Below are positions 35,045 to 46,515 of a DNA stretch of 64,000 nt, piece after piece. This DNA is from Bufo bufo (Eukaryota > Chordata > Amphibia > Anura > Bufonidae). The translations under genes were made by a program, and so were the position numbers. Within the stretch, counting starts at the first letter, position 1; every line of letters starts with the position of its first letter. The stretch is taken from the NCBI RefSeq assembly GCF_905171765.1, contig NC_053392.1, positions 499,206,556 to 499,270,555 of the forward strand. Reading direction: 5' to 3'. The notes under the pieces were generated by a model that saw nothing but the letters and a program-made list of their open reading frames with translations, searched no databases and was not told the DNA's origin.

Positions 35045-35056
35045 CTGTAAGTGAAT
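35045..35056. other. Left 12-bp target duplication of the Penelope pair
   Basis: CTGTAAGTGAAT here is repeated exactly at 50927-50938, the right edge of the Penelope pair. The LTR retrotransposon at 35059 inserted two bases inside this boundary, so the left duplication now stands 8.2 kb from the Penelope sequence it bounds. Confidence 0.85.
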
Positions 35057-35058
35057 AC

Positions 35059-36226
35059 TGTGGCGAAACCAACCTCGCCACTGGGCTTTGGAGAGGACTG
35101 GCTGCTGGCCTCTTGCCCCAGGATTATGGGCCCTATCATCAGCCCATGCAAAACTTAAGCTCCATGGCAATTGAACTGTATGTGTGTGGTCTGAGCGCCA
35201 TTCAATAATATGCGCTCAGACCTAAGCTATCTGGGGATATGTTGCATGTCTTTATTTTATGTAGTAAATGTAACCTTGTGTATTTTATTGTATTTTATGT
35301 CTTTTTGCAACCATGTGCTCAATGGAGTCTGCCTCTATCCCTGGATATAATTTGATTATTTCCCATTGTCTCCAGGAAAGAGGGCTCTGTAAAACTGGTT
35401 TGAGCCAGATAGCCATGTGCCAGCCAGGGCCCAAAAGATATTTTACTAACTTTTGAACCCCTGGTCTGATTCATGCCATTTTTAATATGTTGTTCCCCTG
35501 AATGGATTGATTGCGAATATGTAATTTTTATGTGAATGTGAGGTATGGTTTTAGAGTTATGAAAGTTGGGTAGAAAGTATGTTTAACTGTATGTATAATT
35601 GAGTCTCCTCTCAGGATAAGGGGAGGGAATATGCTGGGTGTGTTTCTATTGTCCCATTGTGTGTTTAAAATGGTGATGTCTGTTCTGTTGTCCTCACATG
35701 TGTATTGGCGATCTCCTTTTGTCCTCAGAGATAATTGGATTGCTCTTCAGGTTGTCTGGACAGAGAGGAGGAAACCATGATGCATTGTGGGGATATGTTG
35801 TCCTATGTTACAGTCTTCATTCTGGTCCTCTGGGGGCGTGAACGATTGGTTGCTGTAGTTACATTGTATGTCTTGTAATATACTGATTGGTTGTATTTCA
35901 AACCCCTGTGGGCAGTACTCTGTTTGTTTTTTGTGAATAAAAGAGGCTGTACTTCAAGTACAGTCAGACCACTGCTTGACCCTCAAAACGGAGCCTTGTC
36001 TCGTTATTGGGGGGATTCACTGTATGCTGTTAGAGGACCGATTGCCAGGATTGTATGCTTTTCCTGTTCGTCTGCTAGCAGCTATTCGTGAGGTTCCAGT
36101 TTGGAGTGCTACTTTGTACCCAGTTCGGGAGTTGGTGTATCCTGCAGTAGCTGTGCCTGTCTCTCAGAAAGGGGCTTATCGCCTAAACGGATTTTAACCC
36201 CTTGTCTGCTGAAACGGTCCGTTACA
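35059..36226 (+). repeat. 5' LTR, 1168 bp
   Basis: Runs from TGTGGCGAAACC to GGTCCGTTACA. The 3' part has GTGAATAAAAGAGGC (AATAAA at about 35936) as a likely poly(A) signal. The CCATGTGCTCAATGG site that is duplicated around the array in the other LTR is single and uninterrupted here (35321-35335). Confidence 0.95.
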
Positions 36227-36250
36227 TTGGTGGCAAGCAGCGGGATCGTT
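36227..36250 (+). promoter_or_regulatory. Putative primer-binding site
   Basis: TTGGTGGCAAGCAGCGGGAT follows the 5' LTR directly. The TTGGTGG-type start right after the LTR is usual for Gypsy-like tRNA-primed elements; the priming tRNA was not identified. Confidence 0.5.
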
Positions 36251-36316
36251 CCTACATCCAGAAGGACAGCTACAGGAGACACCATTTCTGTGGATTCTAC
36301 AATTTAAGGACAACGC

Positions 36317-37999
36317 ATGTCTCAGTACAGCGACCCTAAAAGCACCAGGATGGAACCAGCAGTGTTATACGAGGAGGAGGACCTGGATGGCCGGGATGCA
36401 TTAAGGAAAGGCATCTGGTACCAGGCCCTGGATAATCTACAATACCAGCGGGGTGAGAGTCTCCCCAGTGAAGAGCAGCGGTTGCAGAAGCAAGTGGCCC
36501 TGCGGATGCCCTTCCTGGGAGAGCAGCCCCTGGAGGAATGGGTGAAGGAACTAGAGCACCGGGTATGGCAGGAGCTATGGCTGGAGGATGCCTACCAGGC
36601 GCTTTGGTGGTATATGGCACAGTATATACCCTGGACAGCCGAACATGACAAGCCAGAGGGAGAGGAGTTTTATGGTCCTGGCTTGTTATGGGAGTCCTTT
36701 GCAAAGCCTGACTTCGGGAGCCCTGCACAGTCCAGACTTCAGGACATTTTTTATGAGAGGGAGGCTAGGCATGAGTGGGATGACCCCCATGAGGTAGAGC
36801 AAGACCTGGCTCACCTAGCAACCCTGGAGTGGGAACTGGAGCAGGACTACCGAGATCTCTTCCACTCCATTGAGAAGGCTCAGCAGGACGGTAAGGTGAC
36901 AGACCCAGATCCAGACCCATTCAGCTGGGAGGATATTGTAGAGTGTTACTGGGAAGGACCCCAGGTGGCCGGTAGAGATGGGACCGAGGTCTCTCCACCG
37001 GTCCAGCAGGGAATTGGGAGCCCAGTCTCCATTCCCCAGCGGCAGTGTGAAGTGCAGGGAGATGAGAGCAGCGTCCTCCCTCTTCAGCGGCAGGCTGAGT
37101 TACAGGGGGCAGAGGTAGTTGTTCCTGCCCCCCAGCAGCAGAGTGATATGCCGGGAAGGCAGTGTGAAATGCAGGGAGAGGAGAGCAGCGTCCTCCCTCC
37201 CCGGCGGCAGGCTGAGTTACAGGGGGCAGAGGTGGTTGTTCCTGCCCCCCAGCAGCAGCATGATTTTTTGGGAATTGGGAGCCCAGTCTCCATTCCTCAG
37301 CGACAGGCGGAGTTACAGGGGGCAGAGACAGTCGGTCCTGTCCCCCAGCGGCAGAGTGTCCAGCAGGGAATAGAGAGCCCAGTCTCCTTTCCCCAGCAGC
37401 AGGACACTGTATTGGGAGCGCAGACGGTCGGTCGCCCTCCCCAGCGGCTGGAAGTATGTATGGGAGAGGAGCCCGTTACCCCCTCTCCCCAGCGGCAGCT
37501 TAACGCACCAGGGGGAGACAGTAAGCCCCACAACAGTACAGATGGGACCGTTGTCTCTGCACTTACAGTACAGGGGGTAGAGACAGTCGGTCTCCCCCTC
37601 CAACAACCAGGCTCCAACCAGGCTTCTTCCGTGGTAGCGCTGGCACCAGGGCAGAGTACCGCTGATACCTGCCCACAAAGCAACCTCCACTCTAAGCCAG
37701 GGAGCAACACAGAGACCAGGAGTACCAGCTTCCAACATAACCTTGGTGGATTCACTGGACAGAGACAGGCTACCAAATGCAACAGGTCCAGTATTGGGTT
37801 GAGGGTGGGCTGCCAGACTAACTCAGGTACCGACCGGCGTGAGGTCAGGTACCTGGTTAGTCTTCCCTGGGGGGGGGGAGATGTGTGGCGAAACCAACCT
37901 CGCCACTGGGCTTTGGAGAGGACTGGCTGCTGGCCTCTTGCCCCAGGATTATGGGCCCTATCATCAGCCCATGCAAAACTTAAGCTCCATGGCAATTGA
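36317..37999 (+). CDS. Single ORF of the LTR element, unknown function
   Basis: ATG at 36317; 560 codons, of which about 522 precede the 3' LTR and the remainder read into it. Residues about 1-200 are helical, acidic and unusually rich in Trp (LEHRVWQELWLEDAYQALWW, then HEWDDPHEVEQDLAHLATLE). Residues about 230-400 are imperfect repeats of roughly 20-23 residues built on PQRQxExQGxExxVxP, rich in Gln and Pro. The last ~110 residues are low-complexity. No zinc knuckle, protease, RT or integrase motif is visible. By position it could replace gag, but no capsid signature was recognised. It is uninterrupted, in line with the young LTRs. Confidence 0.6.
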   Translation: MSQYSDPKSTRMEPAVLYEEEDLDGRDALRKGIWYQALDNLQYQRGESLPSEEQRLQKQVALRMPFLGEQPLEEWVKELEHRVWQELWLEDAYQALWWYMAQYIPWTAEHDKPEGEEFYGPGLLWESFAKPDFGSPAQSRLQDIFYEREARHEWDDPHEVEQDLAHLATLEWELEQDYRDLFHSIEKAQQDGKVTDPDPDPFSWEDIVECYWEGPQVAGRDGTEVSPPVQQGIGSPVSIPQRQCEVQGDESSVLPLQRQAELQGAEVVVPAPQQQSDMPGRQCEMQGEESSVLPPRRQAELQGAEVVVPAPQQQHDFLGIGSPVSIPQRQAELQGAETVGPVPQRQSVQQGIESPVSFPQQQDTVLGAQTVGRPPQRLEVCMGEEPVTPSPQRQLNAPGGDSKPHNSTDGTVVSALTVQGVETVGLPLQQPGSNQASSVVALAPGQSTADTCPQSNLHSKPGSNTETRSTSFQHNLGGFTGQRQATKCNRSSIGLRVGCQTNSGTDRREVRYLVSLPWGGGDVWRNQPRHWALERTGCWPLAPGLWALSSAHAKLKLHGN

Positions 38000-40900
38000 A
38001 CTGTATGTGTGTGGTCTGAGCGCCATTCAATAATATGCGCTCAGACCTAAGCTATCTGGGGATATGTTGCATGTCTTTATTTTATGTAGTAAATGTAACC
38101 TTGTGTATTTTATTGTATTTTATGTCTTTTTGCAACCATGTGCTCAATGGAAAATGCAAATGTGATCGCACACTACATCCAGCACTCTGCCCTCCATGCT
38201 GGATGAGACATTGGTTTATATTTTGGCCAAAGCATAGTAAGCCACTCACCGCGTCAAGGCTGTCTCATGAGTGGTCCCTAACTCTTGTTCCTACCCGTTC
38301 ATGGGCCATGACAGCCACATAAAATCCAGGGAATGCAGGTCAGCATGCAAGCCAAGTACACTTTGCTTGTAACCCCGTCCGGTGCCATTACAGCTTTCAT
38401 CGGATCCAGGGATGCAAGTACCAACATGCATGCTGAACCCACCATATACTTCTCCTGGAGCCAAATGGCTAGTGGTAGGTTCTATACAAGCAGACTCAGT
38501 TTTATACTGACTTTAAAACCAGCCTCAAGGACAGATTAACTGGTCAGGTGTGCAATGACTCCAAGGAGATCGCCACGCCTCCAATATATACTACAAAGAA
38601 AAGAATAAGGGGTTGGGTCAGCACAACCTGCCTGTAGGTGCAGATCGCTATGGCGAAATACATATACAAACGGAAAATGCAAATGTGATCGCACACTACA
38701 TCCAGCACTCTGCCCTCCATGCTGGATGAGACATTGGTTTATATTTTGGCCAAAGCATAGTAAGCCACTCACCGCGTCAAGGCTGTCTCATGAGTGGTCC
38801 CTAACTCTTGTTCCTACCCGTTCATGGGCCATGACAGCCACATAAAATCCAGGGAATGCAGGTCAGCATGCAAGCCAAGTACACTTTGCTTGTAACCCCG
38901 TCCGGTGCCATTACAGCTTTCATCGGATCCAGGGATGCAAGTACCAACATGCATGCTGAACCCACCATATACTTCTCCTGGAGCCAAATGGCTAGTGGTA
39001 GGTTCTATACAAGCAGACTCAGTTTTATACTGACTTTAAAACCAGCCTCAAGGACAGATTAACTGGTCAGGTGTGCAATGACTCCAAGGAGATCGCCACG
39101 CCTCCAATATATACTACAAAGAAAAGAATAAGGGGTTGGGTCAGCACAACCTGCCTGTTGGTGCAGATCGCTATGGCGAAATACATATACAAACGGAAAA
39201 TGCAAATGTGATCGCACACTACATCCAGCACTCTTCCCTCCATGCTGGATGAGACATTGGTTTATATTTTGGCCAAAGCATAGTAAGCCACTCACCGCGT
39301 CAAGGCTGTCTCATGAGTGGTCCCTAACTCTTGTTCCTACCCGTTCATGGGCCATGACAGCTCCAGGAGAAGTATATGGTGGGTTCAGCATGCATGTTGG
39401 TACTTGCATCCCTGGATCCGATGAAAGCTGTAATGGCACCGGACGGGGTTACAAGCAAAGTGTACTTGGCTTGCATGCTGACCTGCAGTCCCTGGATTTT
39501 ATGTGGCTGTCATGGCCCATGAACGGGTAGGAACAAGAGTTAGGGACCACTCATGAGACAGCCTTGACGCGGTGAGTGGCTTACTATGCTTTGGCCAAAA
39601 TATAAACCAATGTCTCATCCAGCATGGAGGGCAGAGTGCTGGATGTAGTGTGCGATCACATTTGCATTTTCCGTTTGTATATGTATTTCGCCATAGCGAT
39701 CTGCACCTACAGGCAGGTTGTGCTGACCCAACCCCTTATTCTTTTCTTTGTAGTATATATTGGAGGCGTGGCGATCTCCTTGGAGTCATTGCACACCTGA
39801 CCAGTTAATCTGTCCTTGAGGCTGGTTTTAAAGTCAGTATAAAACTGAGTCTGCTTGTATAGAACCTACCACTAGCCATTTGGCTCCAGGAGAAGTATAT
39901 GGTGGGTTCAGCATGCATGTTGGTACTTGCATCCCTGGATCCGATGAAAGCTGTAATGGCACCGGACGGGGTTACAAGCAAAGTGTACTTGGCTTGCATG
40001 CTGACCTGCATTCCCTGGATTTTATGTGGCTGTCATGGCCCATGAACGGGTAGGAACAAGAGTTAGGGACCACTCATGAGACAGCCTTGACGCGGTGAGT
40101 GGCTTACTATGCTTTGGCCAAAATATAAACCAATGTCTCATCCAGCATGGAGGGCAGAGTGCTGGATGTAGTGTGCGATCACATTTGCATTTTCCGTTTG
40201 TATATGTATTTCGCCATAGCGATCTGCACCTACAGGCAGGTTGTGCTGACCCAACCCCTTATTCTTTTCTTTGTAGTATATATTGGAGGCGTGGCGATCT
40301 CCTTGGAGTCATTGCACACCTGACCAGTTAATCTGTCCTTGAGGCTGGTTTTAAAGTCAGTATAAAACTGAGTCTGCTTGTATAGAACCTACCACTAGCC
40401 ATTTGGCTCCAGGAGAAGTATATGGTGGGTTCAGCATGCATGTTGGTACTTGCATCCCTGGATCCGATGAAAGCTGTAATGGCACCGGACGGGGTTACAA
40501 GCAAAGTGTACTTGGCTTGCATGCTGACCTGCATTCCCTTGTTTTTATGTGGCTGTCATGGCCCATGAACGGGTAGGAACAAGAGTTAGGGACCACTCAT
40601 GAGACAGCCTTGACGCGGTGAGTGGCTTACTATGCTTTGGCCAAAATATAAACCAATGTCTCATCCAGCATGGAGGGCAGAGTGCTGGATGTAGTGTGCG
40701 ATCACATTTGCATTTTCCGTTTGTATATGTATTTCGCCATAGCGATCTGCACCTACAGGCAGGTTGTGCTGACCCAACCCCTTATTCTTTTCTTTGTAGT
40801 ATATATTGGAGGCGTGGCGATCTCCTTGGAGTCATTGCACACCTGACCAGTTAATCTGTCCTTGAGGCTGGTTTTAAAGTCAGTATAAAACTGAGTCTGC

Positions 40901-43276
40901 TTGTATAGAACCTACCACTAGCCATTTGGCTCCAGGAGAAGTATATGGTGGGTTCAGCATGCATGTTGGTACTTGCATCCCTGGATCCGATGAAAGCTGT
41001 AATGGCACCGGACGGGGTTACAAGCAAAGTGTACTTGGCTTGCATGCTGACCTGCATTCCCTGGATTTTATGTGGCTGTCATGGCCCATGAACGGGTAGG
41101 AACAAGAGTTAGGGACCACTCATGAGACAGCCTTGACGCGGTGAGTGGCTTACTATGCTTTGGCCAAAATATAAACCAAGGTCTCATCCAGCATGGAGGG
41201 CAGAGTGCTGGATGTAGTGTGCGATCACATTTGCATTTTCCGTTTGTATATGTATTTCGCCATAGCGATCTGCACCTACAGGCAGGTTGTGCTGACCCAA
41301 CCCCTTATTCTTTTCTTTGTAGTATATATTGGAGGCGTGGCGATCTCCTTGGAGTCATTGCACACCTGACCAGTTAATCTGTCCTTGAGGCTGGTTTTAA
41401 AGTCAGTATAAAACTGAGTCTGCTTGTATAGAACCTACCACTAGCCATTTGGCTCCAGGAGAAGTATATGGTGGGTTCAGCATGCATGTTGGTACTTGCA
41501 TCCCTGGATCCGATGAAAGCTGTAATGGCACCGGACGGGGTTACAAGCAAAGTGTACTTGGCTTGCATGCTGACCTGCATTCCCTGGATTTTATGTGGCT
41601 GTCATGGCCCATGAACGGGTAGGAACAAGAGTTAGGGACCACTCATGAGACAGCCTTGACGCGGTGAGTGGCTTACTATGCTTTGGCCAAAATATAAACC
41701 AATGTCTCATCCAGCATGGAGGGCAGAGTGCTGGATGTAGTGTGCGATCACATTTGCATTTTCCGTTTGTATATGTATTTCGCCATAGCGATCTGCACCT
41801 ACAGGCAGGTTGTGCTGACCCAACCCCTTATTCTTTTCTTTGTAGTATATATTGGAGGCGTGGCGATCTCCTTGGAGTCATTGCACACCTGACCAGTTAA
41901 TCTGTCCTTGAGGCTGGTTTTAAAGTCAGTATAAAACTGAGTCTGCTTGTATAGAACCTACCACTAGCCATTTGGCTCCAGGAGAAGTATATGGTGGGTT
42001 CAGCATGCATGTTGGTACTTGCATCCCTGGATCCGATGAAAGCTGTAATGGCACCGGACGGGGTTACAAGCAAAGTGTACTTGGCTTGCATGCTGACCTG
42101 CATTCCCTGGATTTTATGTGGCTGTCATGGCCCATGAACGGGTAGGAACAAGAGTTAGGGACCACTCATGAGACAGCCTTGACGCGGTGAGTGGCTTACT
42201 ATGCTTTGGCCAAAATATAAACCAATGTCTCATCCAACATGGAGGGCAGAGTGCTGGATGTAGTGTGCGATCACATTTGCATTTTCCGTTTGTATATGTA
42301 TTTCGCCATAGCGATCTGCACCTACAGGCAGGTTGTGCTGACCCAACCCCTTATTCTTTTCCATGTGCTCAATGGAGTCTGCCTCTATCCCTGGATATAA
42401 TTTGATTATTTCCCATTGTCTCCAGGAAAGAGGGCTCTGTAAAACTGGTTTGAGCCAGATAGCCATGTGCCAGCCAGGGCCCAAAAGATATTTTACAAAC
42501 TTTTGAACCCCTGGTCTGATTCATGCCATTTTTTAATATGTTGTTCCCCTGAATGGATTGATTGCGAATATGTAATTTTTATGTGAATGTGAGGTATGGT
42601 TTTAGAGTTATGAAAGTTGGGTAGAAAGTATGTTTAACTGTATGTATAATTGAGTCTCCTCTCAGGATAAGGGGAGGGAATATGCTGGGTGTGTTTCTAT
42701 TGTCCCATTGTGTGTTTAAAATGGTGATGTCTGTTCTGTTGTCCTCACATGTGTATTGGCGATCTCCTTTTGTCCTCAGAGATAATTGGATTGCTCTTCA
42801 GGTTGTCTGGACAGAGAGGAGGAAACCATGATGCATTGTGGGGATATGTTGTCCTATGTTAGTCTTCATTCTGGTCCTCTGGGGGCGTGAACGATTGGTT
42901 GCTGTAGTTACATTGTATGTCTTGTAATATACTGATTGGTTGTATTTCAAACCCCTGTGGGCAGTACTCTGTTTGTTTTTTGTGAATAAAAGAGGCTGTA
43001 CTTCAAGTACAGTCAGACCACTGCTTGACCCTCAAAACGGAGCCTTGTCTCGTTATTGGGGGGGATTCACTGTATGCTGTTAGAGGACCGATTGCTAGGA
43101 TTGTATGCTTTTCCTGTTCGTCTGCTAGCAGCTATTCGTGAGGTTCCAGTTTGGAGTGCTACTTTGTACCCAGTTCGGGAGTTGGTGTATCCTGCAGTAG
43201 CTGTGCCTGTCTCTCAGAAAGGGGCTTATCGCCTAAACGGATTTTAACCCCTTGTCTGCTGAAACGGTCCGTTACA
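37882..43276 (+). repeat. 3' LTR, interrupted by a 523-bp-unit array
   Basis: 37882-38150 and 42361-43276 together reproduce the 5' LTR almost exactly. Everything between (38151-42360) is the tandem array, flanked by a 15-bp direct repeat. Differences from the 5' LTR include an added T near 42531, two missing bases (CA) near 42860 and C to T near 43096. Confidence 0.95.
38151..42360. repeat. 523-bp satellite array with internal inversion
   Basis: About 2.3 units run in one orientation (38151, 38674, 39197 to about 39360) and about 5.7 in the opposite orientation (39361-42357). The spacing is exactly 523 bp throughout, for example 39572, 40095, 40618, 41141, 41664, 42187. Units are nearly identical, with few substitutions (such as CCCTTGTTTTT for CCCTGGATTTT near 40537). 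The array is bounded by CCATGTGCTCAATGG at 38136-38150 and 42361-42375. The unit has no recognised coding capacity; the recurring 78- and 68-codon open frames are mirrored repeat translations. Confidence 0.95.
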
Positions 43277-43800
43277 AATACAATAAAGCAAATATATGGA
43301 CTAGGTCCTGTGATATTGATCACTATATGTCAAATCTCATAAATTACAGTGTTAGTGATTTGTTAATTACGTTAAAACATAACTTTTACTAAAGATATTT
43401 AGAATAATAGGCCCAAAAATACAAAGATAAACAATTAATAAACAGAGCGGCGGTATAACAGGTAGTCGTGCACGGCGGCACCCAAAGTGATATTAAAGGG
43501 AATGCTCTGCGGCACCCAAAAAAGGAAACCCGTGCTCCTACCACTCTGTAGTCTGCGTCCAGGGTGCAGAATGCGTCCAGATGATGTCGCGATAATCGAC
43601 TCCTAGGAAGACGCTGTTCTGCTGTAAGGATGGCGGGGTGCAACTATGGCCCTGGTTTGCCCTATAAATGTGGTCTATTGCTTGCCCTGATACTAGTGGG
43701 GGATAGCAGCCTAACCACAGGGCACTCGTCCTTAAAAGGGCGACCCGGTCCGGAACCTTGCCCTGTGGCCTTGGTCTTGAATGGCCCTATTCTAGTCCCG

Positions 43801-43843
43801 CTCCCTACATGCACATTTCAGCAAGATAGCATCATCAGGGGAG
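43801..43843 (-). ncRNA. Hammerhead-ribozyme-like motif, minus copy
   Basis: The minus strand reads CTCCC-CTGATGA-(12 nt)-GAAA-TGTGCATGTA-GGGAG, identical to the motif at 50427-50469. The core boxes CUGAUGA and GAAA, a possible short stem III and a 5-bp stem I are present. Confidence 0.65.
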
Positions 43844-44649
43844 ATGTATAGGACTCTAAAGGTTTTTGATGATCAATGATGGCAAAAGATAATCTCATCA
43901 GTTGATCATAGATGGACTATTTTGTGGAGTGCTAGATAATGCTCCACCTCAAAACGGGCATCCTTAGATAAGCCACGGGCAGTAAATCGCACCCGCGCTC
44001 TGTTTCCGCCAGAATTTAAATGCCATATACGGCTCGCACCTGTCCAGCGTGCCGCGTCATCAATCCAATGCGTCTGACGCGGCTCTGACCCATGCGCATG
44101 CGCGAAGGCTAGGAGTCAGACTCAAGCGTCATTCCGGCCGCGCATGCGCTCTGGTCCCGCTCGGCAGTGGTCACGTGGGGCGCCGCTCAAACTAGATGAC
44201 GTGAGCGCGTCCTCTCGTCCTGTGTTAACAGGGCGGTCAGCTGAGATTGGTTGCCAGGGAGCTGGGCGCGTCCCCAGCAACCGATCGCTGGTAGGTCTAG
44301 TGATATAGACCTCAATGAATAGATAGGCATTTACGGCATATTGATCATGGGTGAATGATACAAGGATAAAGGGGCTGGAGTTCAGAACTCAGATCCTGGC
44401 AAATCGAGCAATTAGATGGATACAGGCAGATGTCACTACACAAAATTTATAATACTGGTCCAGTAACCTCAGTGTGCACGTGTACTGTAATGACTGATAA
44501 TAATGATAATAGTACGCGCTTCACAGAGGTTATGATACATGATTGGAGAGTAATTCACTTAATCCGTTTGTGTATTTATTGTCAAAAGCGTTAATCAGAG
44601 AAAACCGCTTAGGGGTTCATTTTTTGGGGAGGGATGATTGGGATGTTTT

Positions 44650-46257
44650 AGACGAAGCAACCAAAATTGAGTTGCTCGTTCAGACCGGTTGGTGAGACCG
44701 TCCGCAGCCTGAAGATCCATCTGGGCTCGCGCTGTAATAGTAAACGGTCCCAATCACCTCCTCTTAATGGTTGTTTAACCAGTTCGATCCCTGTGGCGCT
44801 CAGGCATTTGGGATTCCCATTATGGGCTTCGTGTATATGCCTCGAGACTGCTGTGTCTCTTGTTCGCTATATCTCCCAAATGCTCGCCTATGCGTCTACG
44901 CAGCTCCCTTTTAGTTTTCCCTACGTACTCCATTTTACATACGCATGTTAACTTGTATATTACACCGCTGCTGCGGCAGTTAATGAAGTCACGTATTTCA
45001 AAGGAGCGTTGTAGGTTTGTGCTCTCGAAGGTCTTACTGGGTTTGAGGGTGCCACATGCCACACAGTCACCGCCACACCTGAAGCAACCCAAGGGTCTAC
45101 GGTCTAACCAGGTACCCTTTGCCGATACAGGCTGGAGGTGACTGTGGACTAAGGCATCCCTCAGACTTTGTCCCCTCCTAAACGTAATCTGCGGGTAGTC
45201 GTGCACACTGTCTCGGATGTCCGGGTCCATAAGAAGAATGGGCCAATGCTTCTGTAGTACTTGCCTTACACTGTGTGACATGTTGTCGAATGTCCCAATC
45301 AGGCGAATTTTATGATCTCCGACTGTTTTTACTTTAGGTGACAGGAGATTAATGCGGGGTACTGCCATAGCTTTTTGGTAGCCCTGTCGCAGCACCTTGT
45401 CCGGATAACCTCTGGAGAGAAACCTCTGTCTAAGGTCTTTTGCCTGCCTCACAAATTCATTATGATCAGAACAATTGCGAAGCAGGCGCAAATACTGTCC
45501 ACCTGGGATACCCTTTTTCAATGATGTAGGGTGTCCACTTGACCAGTGGAGAACTGAGTTTGTGGATGTGGGTTTCCTGTAAATCGTGGTCTGTAATTCC
45601 TCTGATTCCCCCCTGGAGATACATACGTCTAAGAATGGTAATGACCTACGTTCTATCTCGTGGGTGAATCTCAGGCCACAGAGTTACAGTTTAGCCTACC
45701 AACAAACTCAGTGAATGCCTCCTTGGAGTTATTCCAGATAATGAAGATGTCGTCGATGTACCGGGCCCATAGTAAAATGTTCCCGGTACTCGACGACCCC
45801 TCCTCAGAGAAAGCAGTGGTAGATTCCCACCAGCCCAGGAACAGATTGGCATAGGATGGCGCACATGAGCAACCCATTGCCGTGCCCCTGAGCTGGTGGT
45901 AAATCTTTCCACTGTAAAGTAAAAAATTATGAGTGAGGAGAAATCGCAGCAGTTTTAAAACAAAGTTATTGTGTTGAGTATACTGCTGTCCTCTCATACT
46001 CAAAAAATGTTGTACCGCCTCTAGGCCTACCTCATGGGGAATTGATGAATATAAGGCCTCTACATCTATACTGGCCAACCACGAGTCAGCATCTACAGTG
46101 ATACCCTCTAGCCTTTTAAGGAGATCTGTTGTATCCCTTGTATAAGAGGGGAGTGAGATGACAAATGGCATAAGGATTTTATCTATGTAGATACCCAGAT
46201 TCTGGCAGACACTTCCTATTCCGGATACTATGGGTCTACCTTTCAGTGGCCTGGTCC
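44650..46257 (-). pseudogene. Penelope ORF2 partial copy (RT to GIY-YIG)
   Basis: Lacks the N-terminal ~230 residues of ORF2. It retains the second half of RT, including ARYIDDIFIIW, and the GIY-YIG end (GVIYKLTC, YVGKTKRELRRR). Compared with the intact plus copy it has two indels: one G lost near 45673 in the stretch after NCNSV, and two bases lost near 44867 just after IANKR. Each shifts the frame, so it cannot make a full protein. Confidence 0.9.
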
Positions 46258-46262
46258 CTTTT

Positions 46263-46440
46263 TTGGGTGCCGCCGAGCATTCCCTTTAAGATCACTTTGG
46301 GTGCCGCCGTGCACGACTACCTGTTATACCGCCGCTCTGTTTATTAATTGTTTATCTTTGTATTTTTGGGCCTATTATTCTAAATATCTTTAATAAAAGT
46401 TATGTTTTAACGTAATTAACAAATCACTAACCCTGTAATT
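46263..46440 (+). repeat. Partial upstream pLTR repeat
   Basis: From TTTTTGGGTGCCGCCGAGCA to TCACTAACCCTGTAAT. The same sequence occurs at 50745-50926 (direct) and 43342-43525 (inverted), with a few substitutions between copies. It begins mid-repeat, about 280 nt downstream of where the hammerhead cut would lie. Confidence 0.9.
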
Positions 46441-46515
46441 TATGAGATTTGACATATAGTGATCAATATCACAGGACCTAGTCCATATATTTGCTTTACT
46501 TTAATCAACCCAGGC

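Larger units (their letters stand above)
35059..43276 (+). mobile_element. Non-autonomous LTR retrotransposon with one long ORF
   Basis: LTRs at 35059-36226 and 37882-43276 (the latter enlarged by a 4.2-kb array) bracket a 1.66-kb internal region. Target duplication AATAC is exact at 35054-35058 and 43277-43281. LTR ends are TGTGGCGAAACC and GGTCCGTTACA. The internal region begins TTGGTGGCAAGCAGCGGGAT (a primer-binding-site-like start) and ends in a G-rich polypurine tract (37869-37881). No protease, RT, RNase H or integrase is present, so movement must rely on another element. The two LTRs differ at only about half a dozen sites by eye, implying a recent insertion. Confidence 0.9.
43282..46261 (-). 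mobile_element. Penelope-like element, 5'-truncated minus copy
   Basis: Read on the minus strand, this copy starts inside RT (AAAGGGACCAGGCC, about 46260) and runs through the GIY-YIG end, 3' UTR, hammerhead-like motif and pLTR repeat. It continues a further ~65 bp into sequence that in the plus copy is the 5' UTR (matching about 46435-46499). Its left edge lies just inside the target duplication at 35045-35056. It is highly similar to the plus copy. Confidence 0.9.

Noticed and set aside
36317..37999. Q/P-rich ORF as a host gene
   Set aside because: It lies between two LTRs with a shared 5-bp duplication, a primer-binding-like site and a polypurine tract, and its end reads into the LTR; it belongs to the element.
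38333..42405. Recurring 78- and 68-codon open frames on opposite strands
   Set aside because: They recur every 523 bp because the unit repeats. The two frames are only readings of opposite strands of the same unit, with no recognisable domain or start context.
44667..45854. Plus-strand open frames opposite the minus Penelope copy
   Set aside because: The reverse strand encodes recognisable RT and GIY-YIG sequence; the plus-strand frames are shadows.
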